This document shows positions 32,121 through 40,432 of a stretch of 64,000 nt of DNA, piece after piece (positions within the stretch are counted from its first letter, which is position 1; each line of letters begins with the position of its first letter). A program made the position numbers and the translations under genes. The stretch is from Quercus robur (lineage: Eukaryota; Streptophyta; Magnoliopsida; Fagales; Fagaceae): positions 30,108,782-30,172,781 of the forward strand of contig NC_065535.1 of assembly GCF_932294415.1 (NCBI RefSeq), written 5' to 3'. The notes beneath the pieces were generated by a model, which was not told the origin of the DNA, did not search any database, and saw only the letters and a list, made by a program, of their open reading frames with translations.

Positions 32121-33445
32121 TTAATAACAATATCTTCTGAGATTATTTACATTCCATGGTCGAGGTACAGGTTTTTCATCCAAATCTTCTAGGTAGTAGG
32201 CGCCTATTCCGGCCACGGATGTGACACGGTATGGTCCCCTCCCAATTAGGCCCCAACTTGCCCCAAGAGGGGTTCTTTGCGCTGCCAAGAATCTTTCTCA
32301 TCACGAGATCACCTGGACCCAGAGGCCGCAGTTTGACATTAGCATCATACCCCTGTCTCAGCTTCTGGTGATAATAGGCCATATGAATCATCGCTTTTTC
32401 CCTTCTTTCTTCAGCTAGGTCCAGACTCCGTTCCAATAACTCGTCGTTTTCGTTTGGGGTAAACAATTTAGACCTTAGCGTGGGAAAGTTGTTCTCGATC
32501 GGGAGCACGGCTTCAGCCCCATAAGTCATCGAGAAGGGGGTCTCACCGGTCGATCGTCGTGGCGTCGTCCGATAAGTCCATAAGATGTGGGGGGAGTTCT
32601 TCTACCCATCTCCCCTTTGCTTCGTCCAGTCTCTTCTTCAGTCCGTTCACTATGACCTTGTTCACGGCCTCGACCTGCCCATTTCTTTGAGGGTAGGCGG
32701 GGGTGGAATATCGGTTAATGATTCCAAACTCGCGGCAATACTCCCTAAAGTTCCCACTGTCGAACTGCAGACCATTGTCGGAAATGAGTGTACGCGGAGT
32801 CCCAAAGCGGGTGATGATGTTCTTCCAGATGAATTTTTGGGCGTCCACGTCCCTAATGTTGGCCAAGGGTTCAACTTCCACCCATTTAGTGAAGTAATCA
32901 GTTCCGACTATTATGTATCGCTTGTTCCCCGCAGCTTTGGGGAAAGGTCCGACTATATCAAGGCCCCATTGTGCGAACGGCCATGGGCTAGAGAGGGGGT
33001 TGAGAACCCCTCTGGGTTGGTGGATATTCGGGGCGAATCTTTGGCACTGGTCGCACTTCTTAGCGTATTCTTGGGCCTCTCTTTACATGTTCGGCCACCA
33101 GTACCCTTGGGTGAGTGCCCTGTGCGCCAGCGATCTTCCTCCGGTGTGGCTTCCGCAAATCCCCTCGTGTAACTCCTCAAGTAAAGACTCGGACTCTTCT
33201 GGATGTATGCAGAGTAGGTACGGCCCAGAGTAAGAGCGTCGATATAGTTTGTGGTCTTCTGATAGCCAGAACCGAGGAGCATTCCTGCGTATCTTTTCGG
33301 CTTCCAGTTTTTCCTCCGGTAAGATGTCGTTTTGGAGGAAGCTCTTTATGGGGTCCATCCAGCTAGGACTTTTTCTGATCTGATGGACTTGAGCCGGGTT
33401 TCTGCGGATGGGACTTGCCTGTGATAGATCTTCAACAAGGATAAT
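32121..33445 (-). pseudogene. Integrase part of pol, interrupted
   Basis: This joins the RT-RNase H frame after the TGA at 33448-33446. The zinc-binding region (ELHEGICGSHTGGR) is followed by an in-frame TAA (33085-33083) before the CDQC cysteine pair. The DDE core residues are in WGLDIVGPFP, LISDNGLQFDS and NGQVEAVNK. A frameshift lies at a six-base G run (plus 32589-32594) and another at a C run (plus 32236-32239). The C-terminal domain holds the LGPGDLVMRKI word and ends at TAA 32123-32121. The two frameshifts are at homopolymers and could be sequencing errors; the two stops are single transitions away from Arg and Gln codons. Catalytic residues are retained, but the protein is not producible as one frame. 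Confidence 0.85.
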
Positions 33446-35437
33446 TCACGGCAGATTATGAGCCGAGGACGTGGCGAGAGTGGCCAGCAAGTCTGCATGG
33501 GTGTTTACGCTCCTGGAAATGTGCGTCAGACGGAAGGATTCAAAACTCGTCTGTAGCCGTTTGACTTGTCCTAGATACTCTTGCATCCTAGTATCTCGAG
33601 CTTCAAGCTCGCCCATCACTTGTCCGACCACTAATCTGGAGTCCGAGAATGCTTCTATTATTCTTCCACCCAATCTTTGAACCATCGCCATCCCTTGAAG
33701 TAAGGCTTCGTACTCGGCTTCATTGTTCGTAGCCGAGAATCCGAGTCTTAACGATTTTTCAATGACAGCGCCGTCCGGCGATATTAAAACTATCCCAACC
33801 CCTGATCCTCTCTGGTTGGCCGCGCCATCCACGTAGACCTTCCAATGCATGGTCCCCTCTGCCGAAATTGTGCCAACCAATTTTCCACCCAGGTCTTTCT
33901 TTTCGGTCATCGTTTTCATAGAGGGCTCCGCAAACTCCGCTACCAAGTCTGCGAGGACCTGTCCTTTGACGGAGGGTCTGGGCATATATTTAATATCAAA
34001 GGCCCCCAAAAGAGCACTCCACATGGCGATCCTTCCTGTGTAGTCAGCGCTTCGAAGAACGGCTCGAAGGGGAAGCTGAGTTAGAACGATGACCGTATGC
34101 GCCTGAAAGTAATGAGGAAGCTTCCGGGTTGCATGCACTATCGCCAGAATTGCCTTTTCTAAAGGTAGGTATCGCACCTCGGCCTCATGTAGTGATTTGC
34201 TCACATAGTACACCGGTCGCTGCACCCCATTATCATCCCGTATTAGTACCAGGCTTACAGCGTGGGGAGTTACGACGATGTAGGCAAACAGCACCTCATT
34301 TGCCTCAGGACTGGACATGATGGGTGGTCGGGACAGGTAGTCCTTAAGCTGCTGGAAAGCCTGAACGCAATCCTCCGACCATTCGAACTCTTTCCACTTG
34401 TTTATCAGGAGGTAAAAAGGCCGACATCGATCCGCCGATCGCGATATGAACCGGTTTAATGCCGCGATCATGCCAGTGAGCTTCTGCACCTCCTTCGGGT
34501 TCCGAGGAGTCTGTAGGCTGCTAATGGCTTTGATTTGGTCGGGACTTACTTCTATTCCCCAGTGGGTGACCATGTACCCTAGGAATTTCCCAGACCCGAC
34601 CCCGAATGAACATTTGGAGGCATTCAACCGCAACCGGTGCTCCCTTAAGATAGCGAAGACTACTCCGAGGTCTTTCACGTGCTCGGACACCCTTTTACTC
34701 TTCACAACCATATCGTCTATATAAACCTCAATGATCTTGCCCAGTTGTGGCTCGAACATCCGAGTCATCATCCTTTGGTAGGTTGAGCCCGCGTTCTTTA
34801 GCCCGAACGACATTACCTTATAATGATAATTTCCGATGGGCGTCATGAAAGCCGTTTTCTCTTGGTCCTCTAGCGCAAGGGGTATCTGATGATAGCCCTG
34901 GAAGGCGTCCAGAAAGCTCAATTGAGGGTGCCCCACGGTTGCATCCACCAATCGATCGATTTTGGGTAGGGGGAATGGGTCCTTGGGGCACGCCTTGTTC
35001 AGGTCCGTGAAGTCCACGCAGACCCTCCACTTCCCCGTCTTCTTCCTTACCACCACTGTGTTCGCCAACCATTCGGGATAAAAGACTTCTTTGATAGCCC
35101 CTGCTCTTTTCAATTTTGCCACTTCGTCTCTTACGGCACTAGCGTGTTCCTTTGAAGGGCGTCGGGGTGGCTGCTTCCTCGGAATGGAAGAGGGGTTGAC
35201 GTTCAGGTGGTGACAAATGAGGCTAGGATCAACTCCCGGGGCATCGTAGGCGTCCCATGCGAATACGTCGACATTTTCTCTGAGAAATCTGACCAGTTCC
35301 TCCTTTTCTTGAGAGGGCAACTCAGAGCCGACCTGAAAGAACTTCTCAGGGTCGTCTTTGACAGCAATCTTATCTAAACCTTCACACCTTATCTCCTCGG
35401 CCAGCCCATCGTCTTGTCTTGCCGAGGAGGCTGGTTG
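33446..35437 (-). CDS. Reverse transcriptase, RNase H and second (archaeal-type) RNase H of the Tat-like element
   Basis: An open frame continues from the stop at 35438 down to a TGA at 33448-33446. Order: linker with EKFFQVGSELPSQEKEELV; RT with WRVCVDFTDLNKACPKDPFP, SFLDAFQGYHQIPLA and the catalytic YIDDMVVKS; RNase H and connection; a tether rich in basic residues; then a second RNase H with VYVDGA, NNEAEYEALLQG and SDSRLVVGQ. The second RNase H of this type is the known signature of Tat elements. It has no start codon of its own near its beginning (first Met at 35320), so expression should depend on the upstream gag-protease frame, with which it is in register. Confidence 0.93.
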   Translation of the reverse strand, partial: QPASSARQDDGLAEEIRCEGLDKIAVKDDPEKFFQVGSELPSQEKEELVRFLRENVDVFAWDAYDAPGVDPSLICHHLNVNPSSIPRKQPPRRPSKEHASAVRDEVAKLKRAGAIKEVFYPEWLANTVVVRKKTGKWRVCVDFTDLNKACPKDPFPLPKIDRLVDATVGHPQLSFLDAFQGYHQIPLALEDQEKTAFMTPIGNYHYKVMSFGLKNAGSTYQRMMTRMFEPQLGKIIEVYIDDMVVKSKRVSEHVKDLGVVFAILREHRLRLNASKCSFGVGSGKFLGYMVTHWGIEVSPDQIKAISSLQTPRNPKEVQKLTGMIAALNRFISRSADRCRPFYLLINKWKEFEWSEDCVQAFQQLKDYLSRPPIMSSPEANEVLFAYIVVTPHAVSLVLIRDDNGVQRPVYYVSKSLHEAEVRYLPLEKAILAIVHATRKLPHYFQAHTVIVLTQLPLRAVLRSADYTGRIAMWSALLGAFDIKYMPRPSVKGQVLADLVAEFAEPSMKTMTEKKDLGGKLVGTISAEGTMHWKVYVDGAANQRGSGVGIVLISPDGAVIEKSLRLGFSATNNEAEYEALLQGMAMVQRLGGRIIEAFSDSRLVVGQVMGELEARDTRMQEYLGQVKRLQTSFESFRLTHISRSVNTHADLLATLATSSAHNLP

Positions 35438-36667
35438 CTATAAGCTCTCTGGGACCGAGGACTCGACTAAGGGTCGATGTAAAATGGCGGCCACCGTACA
35501 CTTCCTGGCCACGGCCTGATCTCCTCGGATCTCTTCCACTTGTCCTCTGGATGGGTATTTTACTTTTTGGTGAAGTATGGAGGTCACGGCCCCTAGGGAG
35601 TGGATCCATGGCCTTGCAACTATCACGGTGTAGGGTGAATAAGCGTCGACCACGATAAAATTCACCTCCACCACTTCCGCCCCAGTCTGTACGGGCAGTC
35701 GGATTTGCCCCTTTGGCGTAACAATCCTTCCCTCGAAGCTGAGAAGGGGGGAGTCATAAGCTGTCAAATCTTCCGGCTTCAAGTTCAGCCCCTTGTATAG
35801 ATCAGGGTACATTATCTCCACCGCACTTCCCGAGTCTACTAACACCCTTTTCACATCGAAGCCCCCAATCCGCAATGTGACCACCAAGGCATCATCGTGA
35901 GGTTGAATAGTTCCTCTCTTATCCTCATCCGAGAATCCCAGTATCAAGGAGCTTCCCTTTTTTGGCCTTTTGGGCTCCCTTTGGCTGCCCTCGGAGGGGA
36001 GCCGATCAACAGCTAATACCCTGGGGATGGGTGGCCCGGTTCTTCCTGGTGCAGCGAGGATGACATGTATCGTCCCGGTGGGGGGTCTTAAAGACACGTC
36101 CCTTCGAGGCTCTTGTGCTGCTTGGCCGGGATGGCCGCTCGATGGGTGCAGCAGGTGACGTAGCTTTCCTTCTCGGACCAATTGATCTAGGTGATTCCAC
36201 AGATTCCTGCAGTCCTCAGTAGTATGCCCATGGTCCCGATGATAGTGGCAGTACAGGTTCTGGTTACGTTTGGAAGGATCTCCAGCCATCTTTCCCGGCC
36301 ACCTGAAATAGGGTTCATCCCTTACTTTCTCCAGTACCTGTTGTACTAGCTCTCTGAACACGGCATTCACTGTTTGCGGGTTGCTCTGCCCAGCCTGTCG
36401 CGGAAAGTCTCTCCTCGGCTGACCAGGATTGTGACGTTCCGACCTGACATCATTTGCTTTGGGGTGGAGAACCTTCTCCTTTCCCCTCCCTTGCAGCTGA
36501 TCTTCCTCTACTCTTTTGTACTTGTCGATCCTATCCATTAATTGTTGGACGTCAGTAACTGGCTTTCCGGTGAGGGCTTTCCTTAAGCCATGCTCGGTGG
36601 GGAGACCGCTTTTGAACGTGCTGATAGCAACATTATCATGGTTGTTATCTAAATCGTTATACACCTC
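35438..36667 (-). CDS. Gag C-terminal part with zinc-knuckle-like motif and aspartic protease
   Basis: In frame with the upstream gag segment but separated by the TAG at 36670-36668 (a Trp codon is expected there, one transition away). It holds the rest of the gag domain (ISTFKSGLPTEHGLRKALTG, DRIDKYKRVEEDQ), a modified zinc knuckle (CHYHRDHGHTTEDC) and a retropepsin-like protease with VLVDSGSAVEIMY. It ends at TAG 35440-35438, immediately followed by CAA CCA, and the pol frame continues without a shift. Confidence 0.9.
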   Translation of the reverse strand, partial: EVYNDLDNNHDNVAISTFKSGLPTEHGLRKALTGKPVTDVQQLMDRIDKYKRVEEDQLQGRGKEKVLHPKANDVRSERHNPGQPRRDFPRQAGQSNPQTVNAVFRELVQQVLEKVRDEPYFRWPGKMAGDPSKRNQNLYCHYHRDHGHTTEDCRNLWNHLDQLVREGKLRHLLHPSSGHPGQAAQEPRRDVSLRPPTGTIHVILAAPGRTGPPIPRVLAVDRLPSEGSQREPKRPKKGSSLILGFSDEDKRGTIQPHDDALVVTLRIGGFDVKRVLVDSGSAVEIMYPDLYKGLNLKPEDLTAYDSPLLSFEGRIVTPKGQIRLPVQTGAEVVEVNFIVVDAYSPYTVIVARPWIHSLGAVTSILHQKVKYPSRGQVEEIRGDQAVARKCTVAAILHRPLVESSVPESL

Positions 36668-37477
36668 CTAATACCTATCCGAGTATGCTTTTAGGGTTTC
36701 TCCTTCGTGCATGGATAAGGATAGTAGCGAACTGAGAGGTCGAGGGACTCTGGTGTTTGTAATAAAACGGGAGCAAAAAGCTTGAGTGAGCTGCTTGTAG
36801 GAGCCTACGGAGTTTGTCTTCAGGCTGTTGAACCACCTCATTGCCATCGATCCCAAGCTGGATGGGAAGATCTTGCACATTAGGGCTTCGTTTTGCGAAT
36901 AAATCGCCATCTTTTGGTTAAACTGACTCACGTGCTCTACCGGGTCTGTTCTGCCGCTATAGATGGCGAATACCGGTTGGTTGAAGCGTCTTGGCAGCTT
37001 AGCCCCTTCGATTCTATTCGTGAAGGGTGACCTCGAGACCTGATCCAGCGCCTTCTTCATGGCGTCGTTCCCCAAGCCTTTGCTGGATGGGCTCTCATAC
37101 TTCCGTACAGGGCGTGGTTCCTTTTCGTAAGAAAAGGTTTCACTTGGGGGGGTCCTTGACCTTTGTCTGTAACTCACGTCCTCCGCATTAGAAGACTCGC
37201 CTGAGTCAGAGGGAGATCGTCTTCGCTGTACACGTCGTAACTTCCTTTTTAGGTCATCTATCTCTCTCTGCATGGCCTGGTGACTATTTCGCCTCTGAGA
37301 CACGTGACTTCCTATCTGAGTGTGACTCTGGCTCGTCCGGATAGTATGCACACTTCCCTCACGATTCCCCCTGCCTCCTGGGTTGGTTGGATTATTTTGC
37401 CTCTGTGACTCGGCGGGTTGTGTTTGTTGGGAGTCAGCTTGGTGAGGATCCTCCTGGTGCGGACCTAGTTCTGCCAT
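36668..37477 (-). CDS. Gag N-terminal part
   Basis: ATG at 37477, about 50 nt downstream of the 5' LTR. An initial Q/N/H-rich disordered region is followed by a basic coiled stretch (MQREIDDLKRKLRRVQRRRS), then the gag fold (FAIYSGRTDPVEHVSQFNQK, MAMRWFNSLKTNSVGSYKQL). It stops at TAG 36670-36668 after YSDRY. The following codons continue the gag homology in the same frame. Confidence 0.92.
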   Translation of the reverse strand: MAELGPHQEDPHQADSQQTQPAESQRQNNPTNPGGRGNREGSVHTIRTSQSHTQIGSHVSQRRNSHQAMQREIDDLKRKLRRVQRRRSPSDSGESSNAEDVSYRQRSRTPPSETFSYEKEPRPVRKYESPSSKGLGNDAMKKALDQVSRSPFTNRIEGAKLPRRFNQPVFAIYSGRTDPVEHVSQFNQKMAIYSQNEALMCKIFPSSLGSMAMRWFNSLKTNSVGSYKQLTQAFCSRFITNTRVPRPLSSLLSLSMHEGETLKAYSDRY

Positions 37478-37510
37478 GCTCGACCGTTGTACTAGCTGAT
37501 GCCTTAGTTC

Positions 37511-37528
37511 TTCCCACAGACGGCGCCA
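37511..37528 (-). promoter_or_regulatory. Primer-binding site
   Basis: Two bases inside the 5' LTR the minus strand reads TGGCGCCGTCTGTGGGAA. The first nine bases are complementary to the 3' end of a plant tRNA-Asp; the rest deviates, so the primer identity is uncertain. Confidence 0.7.
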
Positions 37529-37530
37529 AT

Positions 37531-38209
37531 TGTAGTTGCACGATTTTCCTGGCCCAACTTCTATTGATCAGGCCTTGGCCCAAAGTACAACCCACAATAA
37601 ATATTTGTAGAGGATGGGTCAAAGAACTTAGCCTCAGTGAGCCTATTCGGTCTGATACATGGATAATATTGTTTGCAGAAAAAATAAAGACACCAGAATG
37701 GATCTCTCCTGTATGATTCTATTTCTTCAGTTTCCAATACAGTTTTTCCCTCCTCCTCTTTGAGGGACTCCACTACATTATATAGTTCTCCTCCTCTCAT
37801 CTCAACCTTACACCTGTTGATCATCTAAGCATCTACTTGAGCACCTGTCACATCAGCCGCCCTCATCACACCCTTTGTGAGTTGCAGAGGCCAAGGTGGT
37901 ACTGTTCAGGGGTCTTTTCCTCATTAATGCGGCCAAGGGGGTGGTTGGGGCGCAATTAATGTGGTGGTAGCTTTCCATGAGATATTTTGGATTTTATTCA
38001 TTTTATATGTTGGGAGGACGAACTGAAATGGCTGGAGAGAGTTCCTCGTCTGGGATTCGTGATGTCCGAGGAGGAGTTACTCCTCGGACAGGTTTCCTTG
38101 GCGTTATTGGGATTAAGTAATGCTTCATACGTGGTTTCCCTTCGGACAGGACGCTCCTCGGATGGGCCTGAATTTGGGATAGCCCATTATTTTTGGGCCG
38201 GGCCCCACA
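37531..38209 (-). repeat. 5' LTR of the Tat-like element
   Basis: 679 bp, same boundaries as the 3' LTR. TATA-like word CTATATAATG on the minus strand at about 37785-37776. In the coding orientation this LTR drives gag-pol. The CCGAGGA words seen here also recur in the solo LTR at 48521-49290. Confidence 0.95.
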
Positions 38210-38283
38210 CTTACAATATAAATAATATACTTATTAATTTATTATTAGAGCCTTACAAGTACACACATAAATATTATTTTCAT

Positions 38284-38448
38284 ATGAGTTCCAGTTAACT
38301 TAACTGATAAAGTTTTTTTGTCTTGAATAAGAGATTTAGAGTTCAATCCCCTATTTACACCAAATGACCAATTGGTGTTTTAGTCTGATAATAAATAGCA
38401 ATCATTAGGGGCGAACGTTATTGGTTGAAACTATTTCTAAAAAAAACA
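38284..38448 (+). mobile_element. tRNA-derived SINE, copy 2
   Basis: Same family as 5310-5476: GAGTTCCAGTTAACTTAACTG (A-box region), GAGTTCAATCCCC (B box), body TTGGTGTTTTAGTCTGATAAT, and tail GGTTGAAACTATTTCT plus A. Imperfect target duplication ATTATTTTCAT (38273-38283) and ATTGTTTTCAT (38449-38459). Confidence 0.82.
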
Positions 38449-38536
38449 TTGTTTTCATGTTATTGTGTATAGGTTTAATGGTCACGATTTCTTAATGGGG
38501 CTAAGAGGCAAAAAATCATGTTTGTGGGGGGACTCC

Positions 38537-38577
38537 TTTTTTTTTTTTTTTTTTTTTGAGATAGTTTCAACCTATGA
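38537..38577 (-). mobile_element. SINE 3' tail fragment (minus strand)
   Basis: The reverse complement reads CATAGGTTGAAACTATCTC followed by a long A run, matching the tail of the 38284-38448 copy. It is flanked by GGGGACTCCT and GGGGATTCCT, a likely target duplication with one change. It is a severely 5'-truncated insertion. Confidence 0.65.
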
Positions 38578-38581
38578 GGGG

Positions 38582-39069
38582 ATTCCTTAGGTTACAATAT
38601 GTATCAGTTTTGACTTGCATGCTACTATAATAAACCAATTAATAACTTTTCACATTTCACTTATTTCTATATTAAATTGCTCTTTTTTTAATTGTCTATT
38701 TGAGAAATTTTTCTACTATAAACCAATTAATGACTTTTCAAATTTTCACTTATTTTTATATTAAATTGCTCTCTTTTTAATTGTCCATTTAGGAATTTAA
38801 AGAGTTTTATAGTCATAATTAAATTTACTATACGCCATTTACATACCATGGATCTACCTCTTCATCTTCCACTTGTTTTTGGGATGCATTTGATCCACTT
38901 AATCAAAGTTTTACAAGAAAGTAAAGAAGAACACAAGAATTGGAGAAGGAAGAGGGAGAAGAACAAGGACTCTCTTCGTTCCATTTTGTGCTTTTTTCCT
39001 TAACAACTCTCTCTCTCTCTCTCTCTCTCTTGTTTTTTCTAAAACTAGCTGTATGATCCATGCATTGTG

Positions 39070-39102
<33 letters not shown>

Positions 39103-39645
39103 CCGAGCGAGTTGGGTTGGATCATAGATCAACTTGAGACTTGAAACAGACTCAACCGTTTGGCTTGGGCCAACTTGAGCATCCTTCCAACCTGTCCAAG
39201 ACTCCTAGACTCCTAAGCCTCGAATTATGGGTTAAAATCTAACTCAATCCAACTTGATTTATGATTAGTTTTATCTCTCTATCTATTTCTCTATGTTTTT
39301 TTTCCCCAAATCAAATATAACCAAGAACCTAAAAAGAAAAGAAATAAAATTACATTCTATTCCATGGTGCAGCTTAAATGTGATTAGTAAAATAAAGTTA
39401 AAATAAAAATAAAAATAAAAATTCCATCAATTTTCCATTAAAGATTTTCATCATCAAGCATGCCTAACAACATAATTAAAAAAAAGGGTTAAAGTTATAT
39501 AATGATGAATTTGAGTCGGAGTTCCAATTCCATCTCAACTACAAATGTTTTCAAAAGGATGAAACGACAACCTAGTACTGAGGTAATTTGCAGAGTAGCA
39601 TGATTTTGCCACACTATGTCGTTAGTTAGCATGCGTTAGAAAGAT
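38582..39645. other. Intergenic AT-rich region with microsatellites
   Basis: TTCAC-TTATTT-TATATTAAATTGCTC blocks are duplicated at about 38645 and 38740. A (CT)n tract lies at 39006-39030 and a 32-T run at 39071-39102. I see no gene. Confidence 0.5.
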
Positions 39646-39649
39646 TTGA

Positions 39650-40230
39650 GGAGAGTAAATCTCCAGTCTTTGTGGCTTGAGTTCCATGTAGAAACTCGAG
39701 CCTCAAAGACTCAAGTTCTAACTGTTGAGGTGGAACAATTTATCCACATGGAATTTAAGTTTCTTAGACTCAAGTTCTATAGAAGTAGATCTGTAGAAAC
39801 CAGAAGAAGAAGAACCAGATATGAAGAAGACGAAGGAAGAAGAAAGACGATCTAGAAAATGCAGATCTGAAGAACATAGGAAGAGGAAGACGATTTGAAG
39901 TTTTGGAGAAGATGAAGGAAGAAAGACGATCTGGAAAACGTAGATCCGAAGAAGAACAGTGGAAGGGGAAGACAATTTGGAGAAGAGAAAGATGATCCGA
40001 CTGGAGAAGAGGAAGAACATGGGAAGAAGAACAGAGCACGATCTGGTTGGAGAAGAGGAAGAATAAGAAAAAGAATAAACGCTGGGAAAAAAAAATGGTG
40101 GAACTCAAGTTTTAAAAACTCGAGTTTGGATTTTTTTTTCACATTAAATGCCATCATTGCTACTTGAGGGTTAGAAACTCGAGTTTTATCTTGGAATTCA
40201 AGTTTTAAACACTTGAGATTGAGATGCTAG
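39650..40230. repeat. Purine-rich degenerate tandem repeat bordered by CTCAAGTTT/AACTCGAG words
   Basis: Imperfect units of about 45-60 bp, rich in GAAGAAGA and GATCTGGA words (39790-40080), are flanked on both sides by ACTC(A/G)AGTT words that are partly inverted. One strand is nearly all purine. No credible ORF on either strand despite several open stretches. Probably a non-autonomous transposon or satellite-like repeat, just upstream of the bS6c gene. Confidence 0.5.
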
Positions 40231-40343
40231 TTTGCTAAATAGTTTTGTAAACAAGACAAGTAACCAAAATGATACAAAATTGATGCTAAAAGCAAAAAAA
40301 AATTAACCTACTGCTCCTGTAAACGGCAAGAAGAGATTACTAG

Positions 40344-40353
40344 TTTTATAAAA
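40344..40353 (+). promoter_or_regulatory. Possible TATA box of the bS6c gene
   Basis: TTTATAAAAC about 80-90 bp upstream of the start codon at 40433. Position is compatible with a short leader; no other evidence. Confidence 0.35.
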
Positions 40354-40432
40354 CGGGCACCCTTATCTAAACTCTCAACTCACATCACTGACTCATCCAC
40401 TCTGTTCCAAAACAGAGCTCCACCGAGCAGCA

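Larger units (their letters stand above)
27203..38209 (-). mobile_element. Complete 11,007-bp Ty3/gypsy LTR retrotransposon, Tat-like lineage, recently inserted
   Basis: Both LTRs are 679 bp and run TG...CA. The target duplication is CTTAC at 27198-27202 and 38210-38214. The coding strand is minus: 5' LTR 37531-38209, primer site, gag, protease, RT, RNase H, a second RNase H and integrase, then a tandem-repeat block, an antisense ORF on the plus strand, a weak polypurine tract and 3' LTR 27203-27881. A second, archaeal-type RNase H after the RT-RNase H and an antisense ORF near the 3' end are hallmarks of plant Tat elements. I count five LTR differences, all transitions, i.e. about 0.7% divergence, so insertion is recent. 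Despite that, the gag-pol frame has four in-frame stops and two frameshifts. Confidence 0.95.

Noticed and set aside
32585-33172. 195-codon plus-strand frame over the integrase region
   Set aside because: It is the complementary strand of the integrase core; the minus-strand frame carries the recognisable domain.
36668-36670. Programmed recoding at the stop within gag
   Set aside because: The codon replaces an expected Trp inside a domain and is followed by GAG GTG, not a known readthrough context; damage is the simpler reading.
39718-40157. Overlapping 100-112-codon minus-strand frames rich in F and S
   Set aside because: They are the complement of a purine-rich repeat, where stops are rare in several frames at once. 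No domain features.
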